Shown in pieces: positions 56,555-64,000 of a stretch of DNA of 64,000 nt (its first letter is position 1; the number at the start of each line of letters is the position of its first letter). The DNA is from Candidatus Izemoplasma sp. (lineage in GTDB: Bacteria; Bacillota_I; Bacilli_A; Izemoplasmatales; Izemoplasmataceae). Both the position numbers and the translations under genes were made by a program. The stretch spans positions 1-64,000 of the forward strand of contig JAIPGF010000007.1 of the NCBI GenBank assembly GCA_021736205.1. Direction: 5' to 3'. The notes under the pieces are model-generated. The model worked only from the letters and a program-made list of their open reading frames with translations, searched no databases and was not told where the DNA came from.

Positions 56555-56595
56555 TAAAAAAACTCCTACAAACTCTTATTAAGAGTTATAGGAGA
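56555..56595 (-). terminator. Terminator of the EAL gene
   Basis: CTCCT with AGGAG, and AACTCTT (56571-56577) with AAGAGTT (56581-56587), form a two-tier stem. Seven T follow on the minus strand. Confidence 0.85.
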
Positions 56596-56611
56596 TTTCT
56601 GATGTAATTTA

Positions 56612-58216
56612 TCACATTTGTTTTTTATAATAATCAATAATTTTGTCTTGGTGAATAGGTTTTGCAAGATAAAATCCTTGTACGTATTCACATCCAAGTT
56701 TTATTAGACGATCATAGATTTTTTTGCTTTCTACCCACTCTGCCACAACTTCAATACCCAGTTGATGAGCTAGTTTAATAGTGGCTTTGACGATGTTTTC
56801 AATTGATTCATCTGATATATTAGCAACAAAATATTTATCAATCTTTAAATAATCAACTTTGAATCGTGATATATATGTGAACGTAGAATACCCTTTACCA
56901 AAATCATCAATAGACACTGTTACGCCGAGATTTCTTAATTCTTGAATGTATTTTTGACTTCTTTTTGGATTTTTCATTAAAACTGTTTCTGTTATTTCAA
57001 ATGACAACATTTTATGACTAATATTTTTAGATTCCATAACTTCATTTATTTTTTCAAACAATTGTTCATCCGCAAAATTGTTGCCCGATAGATTGATTGA
57101 AATAGGGCACTCGTTGATACCTTCTTTGATAAACTCTTCTATTTTTGATGTTACCTTATCTAATACAAAACTAAATAATTTATGAATCAACTGTGTTTTT
57201 TCAACAGGTGGTATAAATTGATTAGGTGGAATCAATCCTCTTTTCGGATGTTGCCACCTAATAAGCGCTTCAATATGATGAATTTTATTTGTCTTTGTAT
57301 TGTATATAGGTTGATAGGCAATGTAAAGTTGATTGTTCTCAAGTGCAATTTCAAAATCTGACAATATTTTAAAATCAAATTGTTTTCTTATTGATTGTTC
57401 ATCAAACAATACATACTGTAAACTACGTTCTTTAGCATAACGAGCAAGCCTGTCTGATTGTTGAAATGGTTCTAATGTCTGACATCTTTCCAGTAGAGAT
57501 GGTTTTGCTACACCGATATAGTATTCAACGAAAATATTGTAACCATCTATGATTATCGGTTTTTTTAAAGCCTTTTGTACTTGTTTAGTGTCTTCTTTGG
57601 TATTATTTAGCGGAATCATCACCCATAAAATATTGGAGTCCGATTGAATAATAATTCCTTGATCAGGTAATGATTTTTTTAATAATTGATATATCTTAGC
57701 CATTGCTCGGTTATAAATTTTAATATCAAAAATATCTAATATATAGTCTCGATCACTTATAATAACGCTAAAAACAGAATATAGACCCTGAGTCTCTTCA
57801 ATTTGATCTAAATAATACATATTGGGAATATTAGTTTCTTGATTTTTGGATGTTAATTCGTAAATTTTTTTAATCTGATGTTTATATTTGCTAGAAAAAT
57901 AATCTCCTAGACCACCAATTGCAACAAATACTACTAAACGATAAAACCAATTAATAAATACCTGCGCCTCACCTGTTTCAACACTTATGGGCATAAAAGG
58001 ACCTAATAAAATACCACCAATCAGGCCTGTTAAAAGTCCATATGGTACAGATAAAATAATACCAGCAAAAAAAATCGGTATATACATCGTGTGAGAGTAG
58101 ACATATTTAATCCCACCTGTGTAATAAACGAACAAGTATACCGCTGGTAGAGCAATTAAAATAACTATTTTAGTCAAAAGCTTATAATGTTTTAAAAGAA
58201 AGTCTTTATATTCCAT
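56612..58216 (-). CDS. Membrane c-di-GMP phosphodiesterase (EAL) with degenerate GGDEF
   Basis: A 534-residue protein from ATG 58216 (AAAGGA upstream). Residues about 12-110 hold four or five transmembrane helices. About 135-275 resembles a GGDEF fold with no GG[DE]EF motif. About 280-534 is an EAL domain. The catalytic set is intact: EAL at 316-318, N in SINLS, E in FEITE, DD in IDDFGKG, K in YLKID, E in VVAEWVE and Q in YVQGF. It should hydrolyse c-di-GMP to pGpG. The next gene encodes an NrnA-type enzyme, though a terminator lies between them. No active diguanylate cyclase is in the window. Confidence 0.92.
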   Translation of the reverse strand: MEYKDFLLKHYKLLTKIVILIALPAVYLFVYYTGGIKYVYSHTMYIPIFFAGIILSVPYGLLTGLIGGILLGPFMPISVETGEAQVFINWFYRLVVFVAIGGLGDYFSSKYKHQIKKIYELTSKNQETNIPNMYYLDQIEETQGLYSVFSVIISDRDYILDIFDIKIYNRAMAKIYQLLKKSLPDQGIIIQSDSNILWVMIPLNNTKEDTKQVQKALKKPIIIDGYNIFVEYYIGVAKPSLLERCQTLEPFQQSDRLARYAKERSLQYVLFDEQSIRKQFDFKILSDFEIALENNQLYIAYQPIYNTKTNKIHHIEALIRWQHPKRGLIPPNQFIPPVEKTQLIHKLFSFVLDKVTSKIEEFIKEGINECPISINLSGNNFADEQLFEKINEVMESKNISHKMLSFEITETVLMKNPKRSQKYIQELRNLGVTVSIDDFGKGYSTFTYISRFKVDYLKIDKYFVANISDESIENIVKATIKLAHQLGIEVVAEWVESKKIYDRLIKLGCEYVQGFYLAKPIHQDKIIDYYKKQM

Positions 58217-58302
58217 AACGAATCCTTTCATAATACATTGGCTTTTTTATGATATAATTTATTATACTCGGTATTTTTCTTTGATTCAAGTAGGAAGATT
58301 AA

Positions 58303-58361
58303 TAAAAAAACTGCACCCTTTCTCTTTCATAGTTTCCTATGTCCAAGTTTTTGGGTGCAGT
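58303..58361 (-). terminator. Long terminator of the DHH gene pair
   Basis: ACTGCACCC (58310-58318) pairs with GGGTGCAGT (58353-58361) around a 34-base loop that contains CATAG-TTTC-CTATG. Seven T follow on the minus strand. Confidence 0.85.
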
Positions 58362-58364
58362 ACA

Positions 58365-59330
58365 TTACTCATTTTCTAATTTGTATGTTTTAGCTAATTT
58401 ATCGCTTGCTTCTATCAATGAATCTGTACGATCCCATGTACCTAAATTTGCGCCACAAGCAAATGGGTGTCCACCACCATCAAATTCATTGGCTAGTTTA
58501 TCAATATGGGGTCCTTTAGAACGCATTCTTGCTCTCACGATACCTTCTTCATACTCGGCAAATAATAACCAGATAGGACAATCTTTAAATTTGCCTAATT
58601 CATTGACTAAACTTGTTGCTTCTTCTAAGGATACACTGAATTCTTCTAAATATTTAGGTAGAACTTTAAAATAAGCTACGCCATTTTTCGTTTTTTTAAT
58701 ATTTTGTAATAAGAATCCTTTGAAACGAATCAATTCTTCAGAGGTTGTATCTAAATATCTGTAAATAGCGGTTGCATTAACACCTAAGTCATATAAAACA
58801 GCAACGTTTCTAAATGTATTACCGCTAACACTTGAATATTTAAAGCGTCCAGTGTCAGTTAATATACCAAACAACAATGCTTCTGCACCTTTTTTAGTCA
58901 TTTTTAATTCTTTATGGAGAATGTATAAGTCTAAAATAATTAACGCTGCAGCTGCTCTAGAGGTATCTACATAGGATATATCTCCATATGTTTCTACTTC
59001 GATATGATGATCAATTTTAATCGTCTTTTTACACAATTTATATCGTTGATCAGATAATCTATCTTTGTTGGAGGTATCGACCATAATCGCAACAGAGTTT
59101 TTAAACTCATCATCATGTAAGCTATCATTAGGTATACCAATATACTCCGTAAAATCACTTGATTCACCGACAACATATACTGTTTTATCTGGCCATGTTG
59201 TTTCTATAATATCTTTTAATCCAAAAGAGGTTCCAATAGCATCCCCATCTGGTCTACCATGAGGAAATATAATAAGCTTTTTATTTTCTTTAATTGTGTT
59301 ATATATCTGATTTAATTTATCTTTGTCCAT
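58365..59330 (-). CDS. DHH/DHHA1 phosphoesterase (NrnA family), copy 1
   Basis: A 321-residue enzyme of the NrnA family, which degrades short oligoribonucleotides such as pGpG and can also dephosphorylate pAp. The DHH domain shows FPHGRPDGDAIGTSFGL, AIMVDTSNKDRL and IKIDHHIE. The DHHA1 domain ends DKLANEFDGGGHPFACGA. I chose ATG 59330, preceded by AAAGGAC, which overlaps the upstream paralogue by 14 bp. Metal-binding Asp and His residues appear complete. The pair probably arose by tandem duplication and diverged. Confidence 0.92.
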   Translation of the reverse strand: MDKDKLNQIYNTIKENKKLIIFPHGRPDGDAIGTSFGLKDIIETTWPDKTVYVVGESSDFTEYIGIPNDSLHDDEFKNSVAIMVDTSNKDRLSDQRYKLCKKTIKIDHHIEVETYGDISYVDTSRAAAALIILDLYILHKELKMTKKGAEALLFGILTDTGRFKYSSVSGNTFRNVAVLYDLGVNATAIYRYLDTTSEELIRFKGFLLQNIKKTKNGVAYFKVLPKYLEEFSVSLEEATSLVNELGKFKDCPIWLLFAEYEEGIVRARMRSKGPHIDKLANEFDGGGHPFACGANLGTWDRTDSLIEASDKLAKTYKLENE

Positions 59331-60267
59331 CTTGTTTTGTCCTTTCATTTATCCTATCTAAATCGTCTAGTACTTTATCAGCTTCCATTAGTGAGTCGAG
59401 TGTGCATCCACAAGCTAACGCATGTCCGCCACCACCATATTTCTTAGCGACATTAACAATGGGCTCCTTGGCGCTTCTTAACTCAGCTAAAACATCCCCA
59501 TTATCTTGTTCAGTAAAGTTTGCCCAAATATCAATGCCTTCAATATCACTCATCTGATTTACCATTCCTCTAGAAACAGTATGTGTATCAACTTTAAATT
59601 GATTTTTAACATGTTTATCATTTTTCATATAGGCAATATTTGTTTTAGTGAGTTTGAAATTATCAATAAAATATCCTCTTAAGCGTTTAAGTGTCAAATC
59701 TTCTTTATATAAACTGTTATAAATTTTTTGAAGTTCTGCTCCGTTATCTAGCAGAAACGATACTAAGTTAAATGTTCGAGCATTTGTTTTAGGATATTTA
59801 AAACGGCCACTATCCGTTACGATTCCCGTCAAAAGATTCGTTGCGGCAAGGGAATCAAAGGTTTTTTGTTCATTCATAAACACATCTGTTATGAATGATG
59901 CGCAGGAAACATATGATGGATCAATCACTGCCGTCGTTTTAAAATTGGTATCATTTAGGTGATGATCAATCACTAAACATTCTTTTGCTAAGGCGTATCT
60001 ATCATCACTAATAAGTTGTGATACTGCAACATCAACTATAATAACTAAGGCATCTTGATAAAATTCATCTTCTACTAAATCCATATTCCCAAGAAACTTA
60101 AACATGTTTTCATCCCCAACTACTTTAACTACTTTAGATGGGTAATTTAATTCAATAAGTCGTTTTAACCCTAATTGTGACCCATAGGCATCACCATCAG
60201 GGTTTTTATGACGATGAATCACAATTTTTTCATATTTTTTAATGCGTTCAAATATTTTATTTTCCAT
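59317..60267 (-). CDS. DHH/DHHA1 phosphoesterase (NrnA family), copy 2
   Basis: A 316-residue paralogue of the following gene. Motifs are IHRHKNPDGDAYGSQLGL, IIVDVAVSQL, CLVIDHHLNDTNF, a mid-domain TDSGRFKYPKT and the C-terminal VAKKYGGGGHALACGC. In the second motif the usual DT/DN pair is DV, a small deviation. Otherwise the DHH metal ligands are intact. I chose ATG 60267 behind the purine-rich GGGGGCGAC. Bacillus also has two such genes (nrnA, nrnB). One copy may handle pGpG and the other pAp or nanoRNA. Confidence 0.9.
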   Translation of the reverse strand: MENKIFERIKKYEKIVIHRHKNPDGDAYGSQLGLKRLIELNYPSKVVKVVGDENMFKFLGNMDLVEDEFYQDALVIIVDVAVSQLISDDRYALAKECLVIDHHLNDTNFKTTAVIDPSYVSCASFITDVFMNEQKTFDSLAATNLLTGIVTDSGRFKYPKTNARTFNLVSFLLDNGAELQKIYNSLYKEDLTLKRLRGYFIDNFKLTKTNIAYMKNDKHVKNQFKVDTHTVSRGMVNQMSDIEGIDIWANFTEQDNGDVLAELRSAKEPIVNVAKKYGGGGHALACGCTLDSLMEADKVLDDLDRINERTKQDGQR

Positions 60268-60353
60268 ACTGTCGCCCCCTAAATAACAGTACATTATACC
60301 ATAAATTATTTTAAGTTACATTAAAAAACTTTGATTTTGTAAGTTTTCAAAGT

Positions 60354-61056
60354 TAGAAAAGTGATAATTGTGTTGTTCTGTTTGGCAATGTGGTTAGATA
60401 CTTAAATACCTCTTCATTATTGAACATAATGTTGTTGTTTTTACAAAAGTTTTTAATATCGTCATAGAGTTCTTTATTTTTAGGACTTTTAATTTCATAT
60501 GATTTTTGAAAATTAGCAATATATTTATTTTTAAACCCTGGAAAATGTTTATCTAATTGTTTGTGAACACTCCCCCACTTAATTGATACTCAATTTGAAG
60601 AAGGGGCTTCATGGTTTATGCGAGCTAATGCTCGCAAGATTACCACGCTATCGAGGCTGTCATTGTTATTTATACAACCACTTTTTGTCGTTCATTTATT
60701 TTTTCTAATAAATCAATATCTCTTAATATTAAATCAGATTTTGTATGTGGTGAAACGCCGAATCCATATTGATAAATCTTTTTAAATGCTTTTTGTGTCA
60801 TTTTCAAATCTTTTTCAATTGAAATATAGGGATCAGACATACCACCGGTTGATATCATGCATTTTTCTCTTCTTTTCATTAGTGTATTTTCTAACAGCAT
60901 AATCGCATTCTCTTTGACTTCAACATCTTCAAATTGATGATTTAACTGATAACACGAACTTCTAGCATCACAATAAATACATCCATGCAAACACCCTCGA
61001 TAAATATTCATAGAGTTGCTATTCAATAAAATAGACTTTGCCTTAATTAAATGCAT
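60354..61056 (-). pseudogene. Disrupted SPL-family radical SAM protein gene
   Basis: The 5' part (61056-60673) encodes a good radical SAM start: SMNIYRGCLHGCIYCDARSS with the CxxxCxxC cluster motif, then TGGMSDPYISIEK. It stops at TAA 60672-60670, where relatives have Gln (VVV-stop-ITMTA, read on to 60655). The expected middle of about 100 codons is missing. The true C-terminus reappears from 60568 to 60354: HKQLDKHFPGFKNKYI, SYEIKSPKNKELYDDI and a final QLSLF. Between the parts lies a non-coding insert (60569-60654) resembling an IS200/IS605 right end. No functional protein is expected. Confidence 0.88.
60569..60654 (-). mobile_element. Probable IS200/IS605-family right-end remnant
   Basis: Read on the minus strand, this piece contains the hairpin TGCGAGC-ATTA-GCTCGCA (60636-60619), then ATGAAGCCCC, then a second stem whose arms end in CCCC and GGGG (60606-60572) just before GTTCAC. 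An ATGAAGCCCC...GGGG hairpin at the very end is typical of TnpB-coding IS605-type elements, where it overlaps the 3' end of the guide (omega) RNA. No tnpB or left end remains. It sits exactly between two halves of a radical SAM gene. Confidence 0.55.
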
Positions 61057-61087
61057 TGTTTTAAGTCCTTTCGAATACTACTGCTAA

Positions 61088-61116
61088 ATACAAAAGGATA
61101 CAACCGTATCCTTTTC
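61088..61116 (-). terminator. Hairpin terminator of the antiporter gene
   Basis: AAAAGGATAC (61092-61101), loop AACC, GTATCCTTTT (61106-61115). A short imperfect T-run follows on the minus strand. It lies 8 bp past the stop. Confidence 0.65.
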
Positions 61117-61122
61117 TTATTT

Positions 61123-62430
61123 TTACCAATCATGTCTGATTTTTTCAAGCTCGTCATAAGGAATTTCTCCAGCACGATCAAATGCCCATTTAACAACAAT
61201 CTCTCCAATAATTTTATAAAAAATTACAGCACCGAGAATAACAGTTAAAATAGTAGATCCTATTTGAGCAAATTCACTATTACCGGTTTGAGTAGCGATT
61301 TGAACAAATCTTACTTCAGCTAAAATCGCCATATCAATACTAACTCCACCTTGTGGAATTAATGTAAATCCTAAAAATTTTCGTACTGGTTTCTCTTCTT
61401 TAATGATCGAAGCCCCAAAATAAGTTCCGGCTACTTTACCTATAACACGAACAACAATATATATAATTCCGGCAATTCCAATTGTTTGAACTGTTCTTAA
61501 ATCTAACTCTGCTCCACTTAAAGTGAAAAACAGTAATAAAAGCGGCAAAGTCATTGCTTCAGCAATACTTTTTATCCGTGTTGATACAAGTGTATGCGAC
61601 GTGTTTCTTACAGTCATACCTATTACAAGTGGCAATAAAATAGCACTTGTTTCAGCTGCATGTCCAACACCTATTCCAAAAAAGAGCCCAATAATCAGAA
61701 TTAAAATAACAGATATATTGTCATCTTTCTCATGTAAATTCAGTGCTCTAACAAGTGTTAATCCAATTGCTCCACCAATTAATACTGAAAATCCAATGTC
61801 AAATAACGGTCCAATCACCAAGTTAGATATGGTGATAACTTCTGCTTCATGACCCGCTAAAAACACACCTATGGGGAGTACCAAAGAAAAAAGTATGATC
61901 CCAATAATATCATCGAGTGCTACGATACCCACAACATATTTAGCAATAGGTCCTTTTGCCTTATAGTTCTTTAAAAAAGCAACAATTGGTGCAGGTGTTG
62001 TCACAGTGGCGATTGCACCGAAAATTAATGCATAGGTTATTTGGTGTTTACTTACGACAAAATATATCACCGTAAAGACCAACGCAAAGGTTATAAGTGC
62101 TTGGACTACGGTAATAAATACAATTTTCTTGCCATAATTTTTAAGTGATGTGAAATCCAGTTCCAGACCGATGTTAAATCCAATAAAGCCTAAGGCTAGT
62201 ACTTTAAAAACTTTGAAATTATATAAAACTTCTTCATTAATGACTGAAATACCCCCTGGTCCAAAAAGCATTCCAATAATAATATATCCTGTAACATGTG
62301 GTAAGTTAAAGCGTCCAGCGATTTTTCCACCAATCATACCAAGTATTAAAAGTATGGCAATATTAAAAAATAAATCGCCACCTATTTTATCAAAAAAATG
62401 TGTAAACTGTAATGCATCAGCTAATACCAT
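61123..62430 (-). CDS. CPA2-family cation:proton antiporter (KefB/NapA-like)
   Basis: A 435-residue membrane antiporter with about twelve helices exchanging Na+ or K+ for H+. Family segments are FNLPHVTGYIIIGMLFGPGG, LGFIGFNIGLELDF, the helix 5 motif ATVTTPAPIVAFLKNY, VVGIVALDDIIGIILFS (with the DD pair of the ion-binding site) and GFTLIPQGGVSIDMAILAE. No TrkA-N/RCK domain follows, so it is a short form. AGAGGATG precedes the ATG. It is the intact counterpart to the broken antiporter at 29758, although not its close copy. Confidence 0.92.
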   Translation of the reverse strand: MVLADALQFTHFFDKIGGDLFFNIAILLILGMIGGKIAGRFNLPHVTGYIIIGMLFGPGGISVINEEVLYNFKVFKVLALGFIGFNIGLELDFTSLKNYGKKIVFITVVQALITFALVFTVIYFVVSKHQITYALIFGAIATVTTPAPIVAFLKNYKAKGPIAKYVVGIVALDDIIGIILFSLVLPIGVFLAGHEAEVITISNLVIGPLFDIGFSVLIGGAIGLTLVRALNLHEKDDNISVILILIIGLFFGIGVGHAAETSAILLPLVIGMTVRNTSHTLVSTRIKSIAEAMTLPLLLLFFTLSGAELDLRTVQTIGIAGIIYIVVRVIGKVAGTYFGASIIKEEKPVRKFLGFTLIPQGGVSIDMAILAEVRFVQIATQTGNSEFAQIGSTILTVILGAVIFYKIIGEIVVKWAFDRAGEIPYDELEKIRHDW

Positions 62431-62463
62431 AAAAAGTCATCCTCTATCTGTCAATTTTTTGTT

Positions 62464-63195
62464 TTATTTTTTACCAACTGTAGCAGCATATATCACAAAT
62501 TCTTTCTCACCATCAAATTTCATAATCTGATCAAATTTCTTTTGATCATAAGCGGCAATTGCAACACACCCTAAATCAAGTGCTTCTGTAGCTAAATATA
62601 CGTTTTGACAAGCATGTCCCACTTCCATCGCGATCATCTTATGAGCAGTATAACTATATTTATATTCTGTACGATATGGCGTAGCTCCCCAAATAAAAAC
62701 TACCTGTGCTCCACGTAATTGTTTTTTTAGAGCCTCATCAATATCATCATTCGATATATTAAATGGTAATTTCTGCAAATCTTTTTCAATGGGTCGATAG
62801 TAGTAAAGACCTCTTGGTAAATCAGAAACATTATTTATGTAAATATAGGCATCCAATGCTTTAGTCGCCCCACCGGTTGGAATAACACCTTTAATCCATG
62901 TCTCACTTGTTTCCCTCACGCTTGAGGTAAGATCGCACAAATAAGCGAGTTTGTTTAATGATAATTCTCCCTCACTATATTTTCTTCTACTTCGTCTATC
63001 TAATACAATGTCTTTAAATGATTTATTACTTAGTTCTTCAAGACCCGGCAATGCATAAATATCGTTTGAATCATAAGATTTAACTTGAAAAGGTTGTTTT
63101 TTATTTAACGCTTTATCTGTCTTCTTATAATTTAATTTAGTCCAATCAGGATGTAAACTTTTTCTAAACCATTTAATCATTTTAGTTCTATCCAT
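62464..63195 (-). CDS. SagB/ThcOx-type nitroreductase-fold dehydrogenase
   Basis: A 243-residue FMN enzyme of the SagB-type dehydrogenase family, whose best-known members oxidise azolines in ribosomal peptides. Features are DRRSRRKYSEGELSLNKLAY, PTGGATKALDAYIYINNV, GLYYYRPIEKDLQKL and VGHACQNVYLATEALDLGCVAI. No YcaO, leader peptide or other peptide-toxin gene is nearby, so a stand-alone redox role is more likely. I chose ATG 63195 with AAAGGAGA upstream. It overlaps no coding part but begins just after the gene at 63206. Confidence 0.9.
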   Translation of the reverse strand: MDRTKMIKWFRKSLHPDWTKLNYKKTDKALNKKQPFQVKSYDSNDIYALPGLEELSNKSFKDIVLDRRSRRKYSEGELSLNKLAYLCDLTSSVRETSETWIKGVIPTGGATKALDAYIYINNVSDLPRGLYYYRPIEKDLQKLPFNISNDDIDEALKKQLRGAQVVFIWGATPYRTEYKYSYTAHKMIAMEVGHACQNVYLATEALDLGCVAIAAYDQKKFDQIMKFDGEKEFVIYAATVGKK

Positions 63196-63205
63196 AATCT
63201 CTCCT

Positions 63206-63715
63206 TTAACGCAATAAGTCACTTAATACATCAAGCTTTTCATCATCTGTTTTTCCTGATGTTGGAATTTCAATTTTTTGTTCATTAAATTGAATAATAA
63301 TGCGGCTTGTCCCACTTCTAAGATGCCTAATAAATACAAACAAATCAATTAATAACAAGCCAACTCCAATAGCCAAGTCTAAAGAAATATTGAATCCTTG
63401 AATTAAAAATAATGTCGTGTTTATCTGTGGAAAAAATATGAAAAACATAGAAATCAAAAAAACAAGTAGAATTGGAATTATAGCTCGGTGACTTTTTCTT
63501 TTCAAAATAGTTCCTTGCTTAAACAATTCTAAATTATATACTTCTAACTCTTGTCTTGATTTCATCCATGCATCTTTAGATTTTTTATTAAGATAAAGTC
63601 GCTGATCAGTGATGACTAAAAAGGTAGTCCCAATCCCTTCTGAATACAACAATGTATGTTTAATGTTCTCGTTTTTATCAATTAAAAACGTGCTTGCTTC
63701 TAAATGTTCCATCAT
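63206..63715 (-). CDS. Small membrane protein with PH-like N-terminal region
   Basis: A 169-residue protein I cannot name. The first 75 residues look like a bacterial PH-type beta domain (HTLLYSEGIGTTFLVITDQRLYLNKKS). Two transmembrane helices follow at about 80-100 and 110-130. A cytoplasmic beta tail (SRIIIQFNEQKIEIPTSGKT) and a short helix end the protein. GAGGTGAA precedes two adjacent ATG codons. It lies 10 bp upstream of the SagB-type gene and is probably co-transcribed. Function unknown. Confidence 0.7.
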   Translation of the reverse strand: MMEHLEASTFLIDKNENIKHTLLYSEGIGTTFLVITDQRLYLNKKSKDAWMKSRQELEVYNLELFKQGTILKRKSHRAIIPILLVFLISMFFIFFPQINTTLFLIQGFNISLDLAIGVGLLLIDLFVFIRHLRSGTSRIIIQFNEQKIEIPTSGKTDDEKLDVLSDLLR

Positions 63716-63802
63716 TTCACCTCTTTATGCTAAGTTAATTATACTAAAAACCCATTTGGTTTTCAATTCAAACTAGATGATATCTAAAAAGAATTGACTA
63801 TA

Positions 63803-63841
63803 AGAAAAACAGACTGACATTTTGCATCAGTCTGTTTTTTA
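63803..63841. terminator. Terminator after the edge gene
   Basis: ACAGACTGA (63809-63817) pairs with TCAGTCTGT (63827-63835). There are five T on the minus strand and six on the plus strand. It ends the minus-strand gene at the right edge. Confidence 0.85.
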
Positions 63842-63853
63842 TATAATAGTTTA

Positions 63854-64000
63854 CTAATTTACTGTAATGTCATCTGCTATTCCTTGGAAAACAACAAGTA
63901 CTGTTCCGCCACCTTTATTTGTATAATAGGTAACAGTTACTGTAACGTTATTTCCTACTTGTGCTTCTAATGCTGTGATTGAATCGGCAGGGGATTTGTA
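63854..64000 (-). CDS. C-terminus of a probable secreted or surface protein (cut by window edge)
   Basis: An open minus-strand frame enters from the right edge and stops at TAG 63856-63854, giving 49 visible codons. The end (ALEAQVGNNVTVTVTYYTN, then KGGGTVLVVFQGIADDITVN) is rich in Val, Thr and Gly in a beta-strand pattern typical of extracytoplasmic Ig-like or jelly-roll modules. It is followed by a clear terminator. The family cannot be determined from this piece. Confidence 0.7.
   Translation of the reverse strand, partial: YKSPADSITALEAQVGNNVTVTVTYYTNKGGGTVLVVFQGIADDITVN

Noticed and set aside
62464-63195. Azoline-containing peptide toxin cluster around the SagB-type gene
   Set aside because: No YcaO, E1-like partner, precursor peptide or exporter is adjacent.

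Overview
This is an A+T-rich bacterial chromosome segment with the standard code: TGA is used as a stop (tdk, fumarase alpha) and tryptophan is TGG. Gene content and order are those of a low-GC Firmicutes/Mollicutes-type organism. Orders shared with Bacillus include rsmG-mnmG beside parA-parB-DUF951, tilS-hpt-ftsH, tadA beside SRP RNA, DUF1934-rpoE-pyrG-fba and a tRNA block Met-Ile2-Ser-fMet-Asp-Phe. A hydrogenase-type NuoEF cluster, a class I [4Fe-4S] fumarase and the absence of visible respiratory or sporulation genes suggest an anaerobic free-living relative of Mollicutes (Izemoplasma/Haloplasma-like). That placement is inference.

Layout. 1-2.6 kb is a small accessory island: a transposase tail at the edge, an XRE regulator, an unknown protein, and a tyrosine recombinase bracketed by 12-bp inverted repeats. 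2.67-4.07 kb holds 14 tRNA genes on the minus strand. 4.1-12.2 kb is an origin-proximal block (MazG-like, DUF951, mscS, parB, parA with DnaA boxes upstream, two paralogous membrane proteins with decayed HD-GYP-like tails, rsmG, mnmG). 12.3-18.5 kb has a two-component system, an unknown membrane protein, HAD and ArsR genes, SRP RNA, tadA and tdk. 18.7-23.1 kb is an HndABCD-type operon whose [FeFe]-hydrogenase subunit has lost every H-cluster cysteine and whose ATPase gene has decayed. 23.2-30.6 kb has L31, fumarase, a beta-propeller/LytTR pair, maf, an MFS transporter and a broken antiporter. 30.7-38.6 kb is tilS-hpt-ftsH, rqcP, a zinc-binding lipoprotein, lysS and cysK. 38.7-48 kb has cysE, a ZIP transporter, fba, tldD/E, pyrG, rpoE and DUF1934.

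48-56.5 kb is a complete phosphate regulon: nptA-phoP, then a Pho box, then pstSCAB-phoU-phoR. 56.6-60.3 kb couples an EAL phosphodiesterase with two DHH/NrnA-type enzymes, a possible c-di-GMP to pGpG to GMP route. 60.35-61.06 kb is a radical-SAM (SPL-like) pseudogene whose middle has been replaced by a probable IS200/IS605 right-end remnant. The window closes with a CPA2 antiporter, a SagB-type dehydrogenase, a small membrane protein and the end of a secreted or surface protein gene.

The strongest candidate for something new is the NADH-dependent HndABCD-like complex at 18.7-23.1 kb. Its electron-transfer cofactor sites are intact, but all four H-cluster ligand positions are replaced in an otherwise full-length, open hydrogenase-fold protein.
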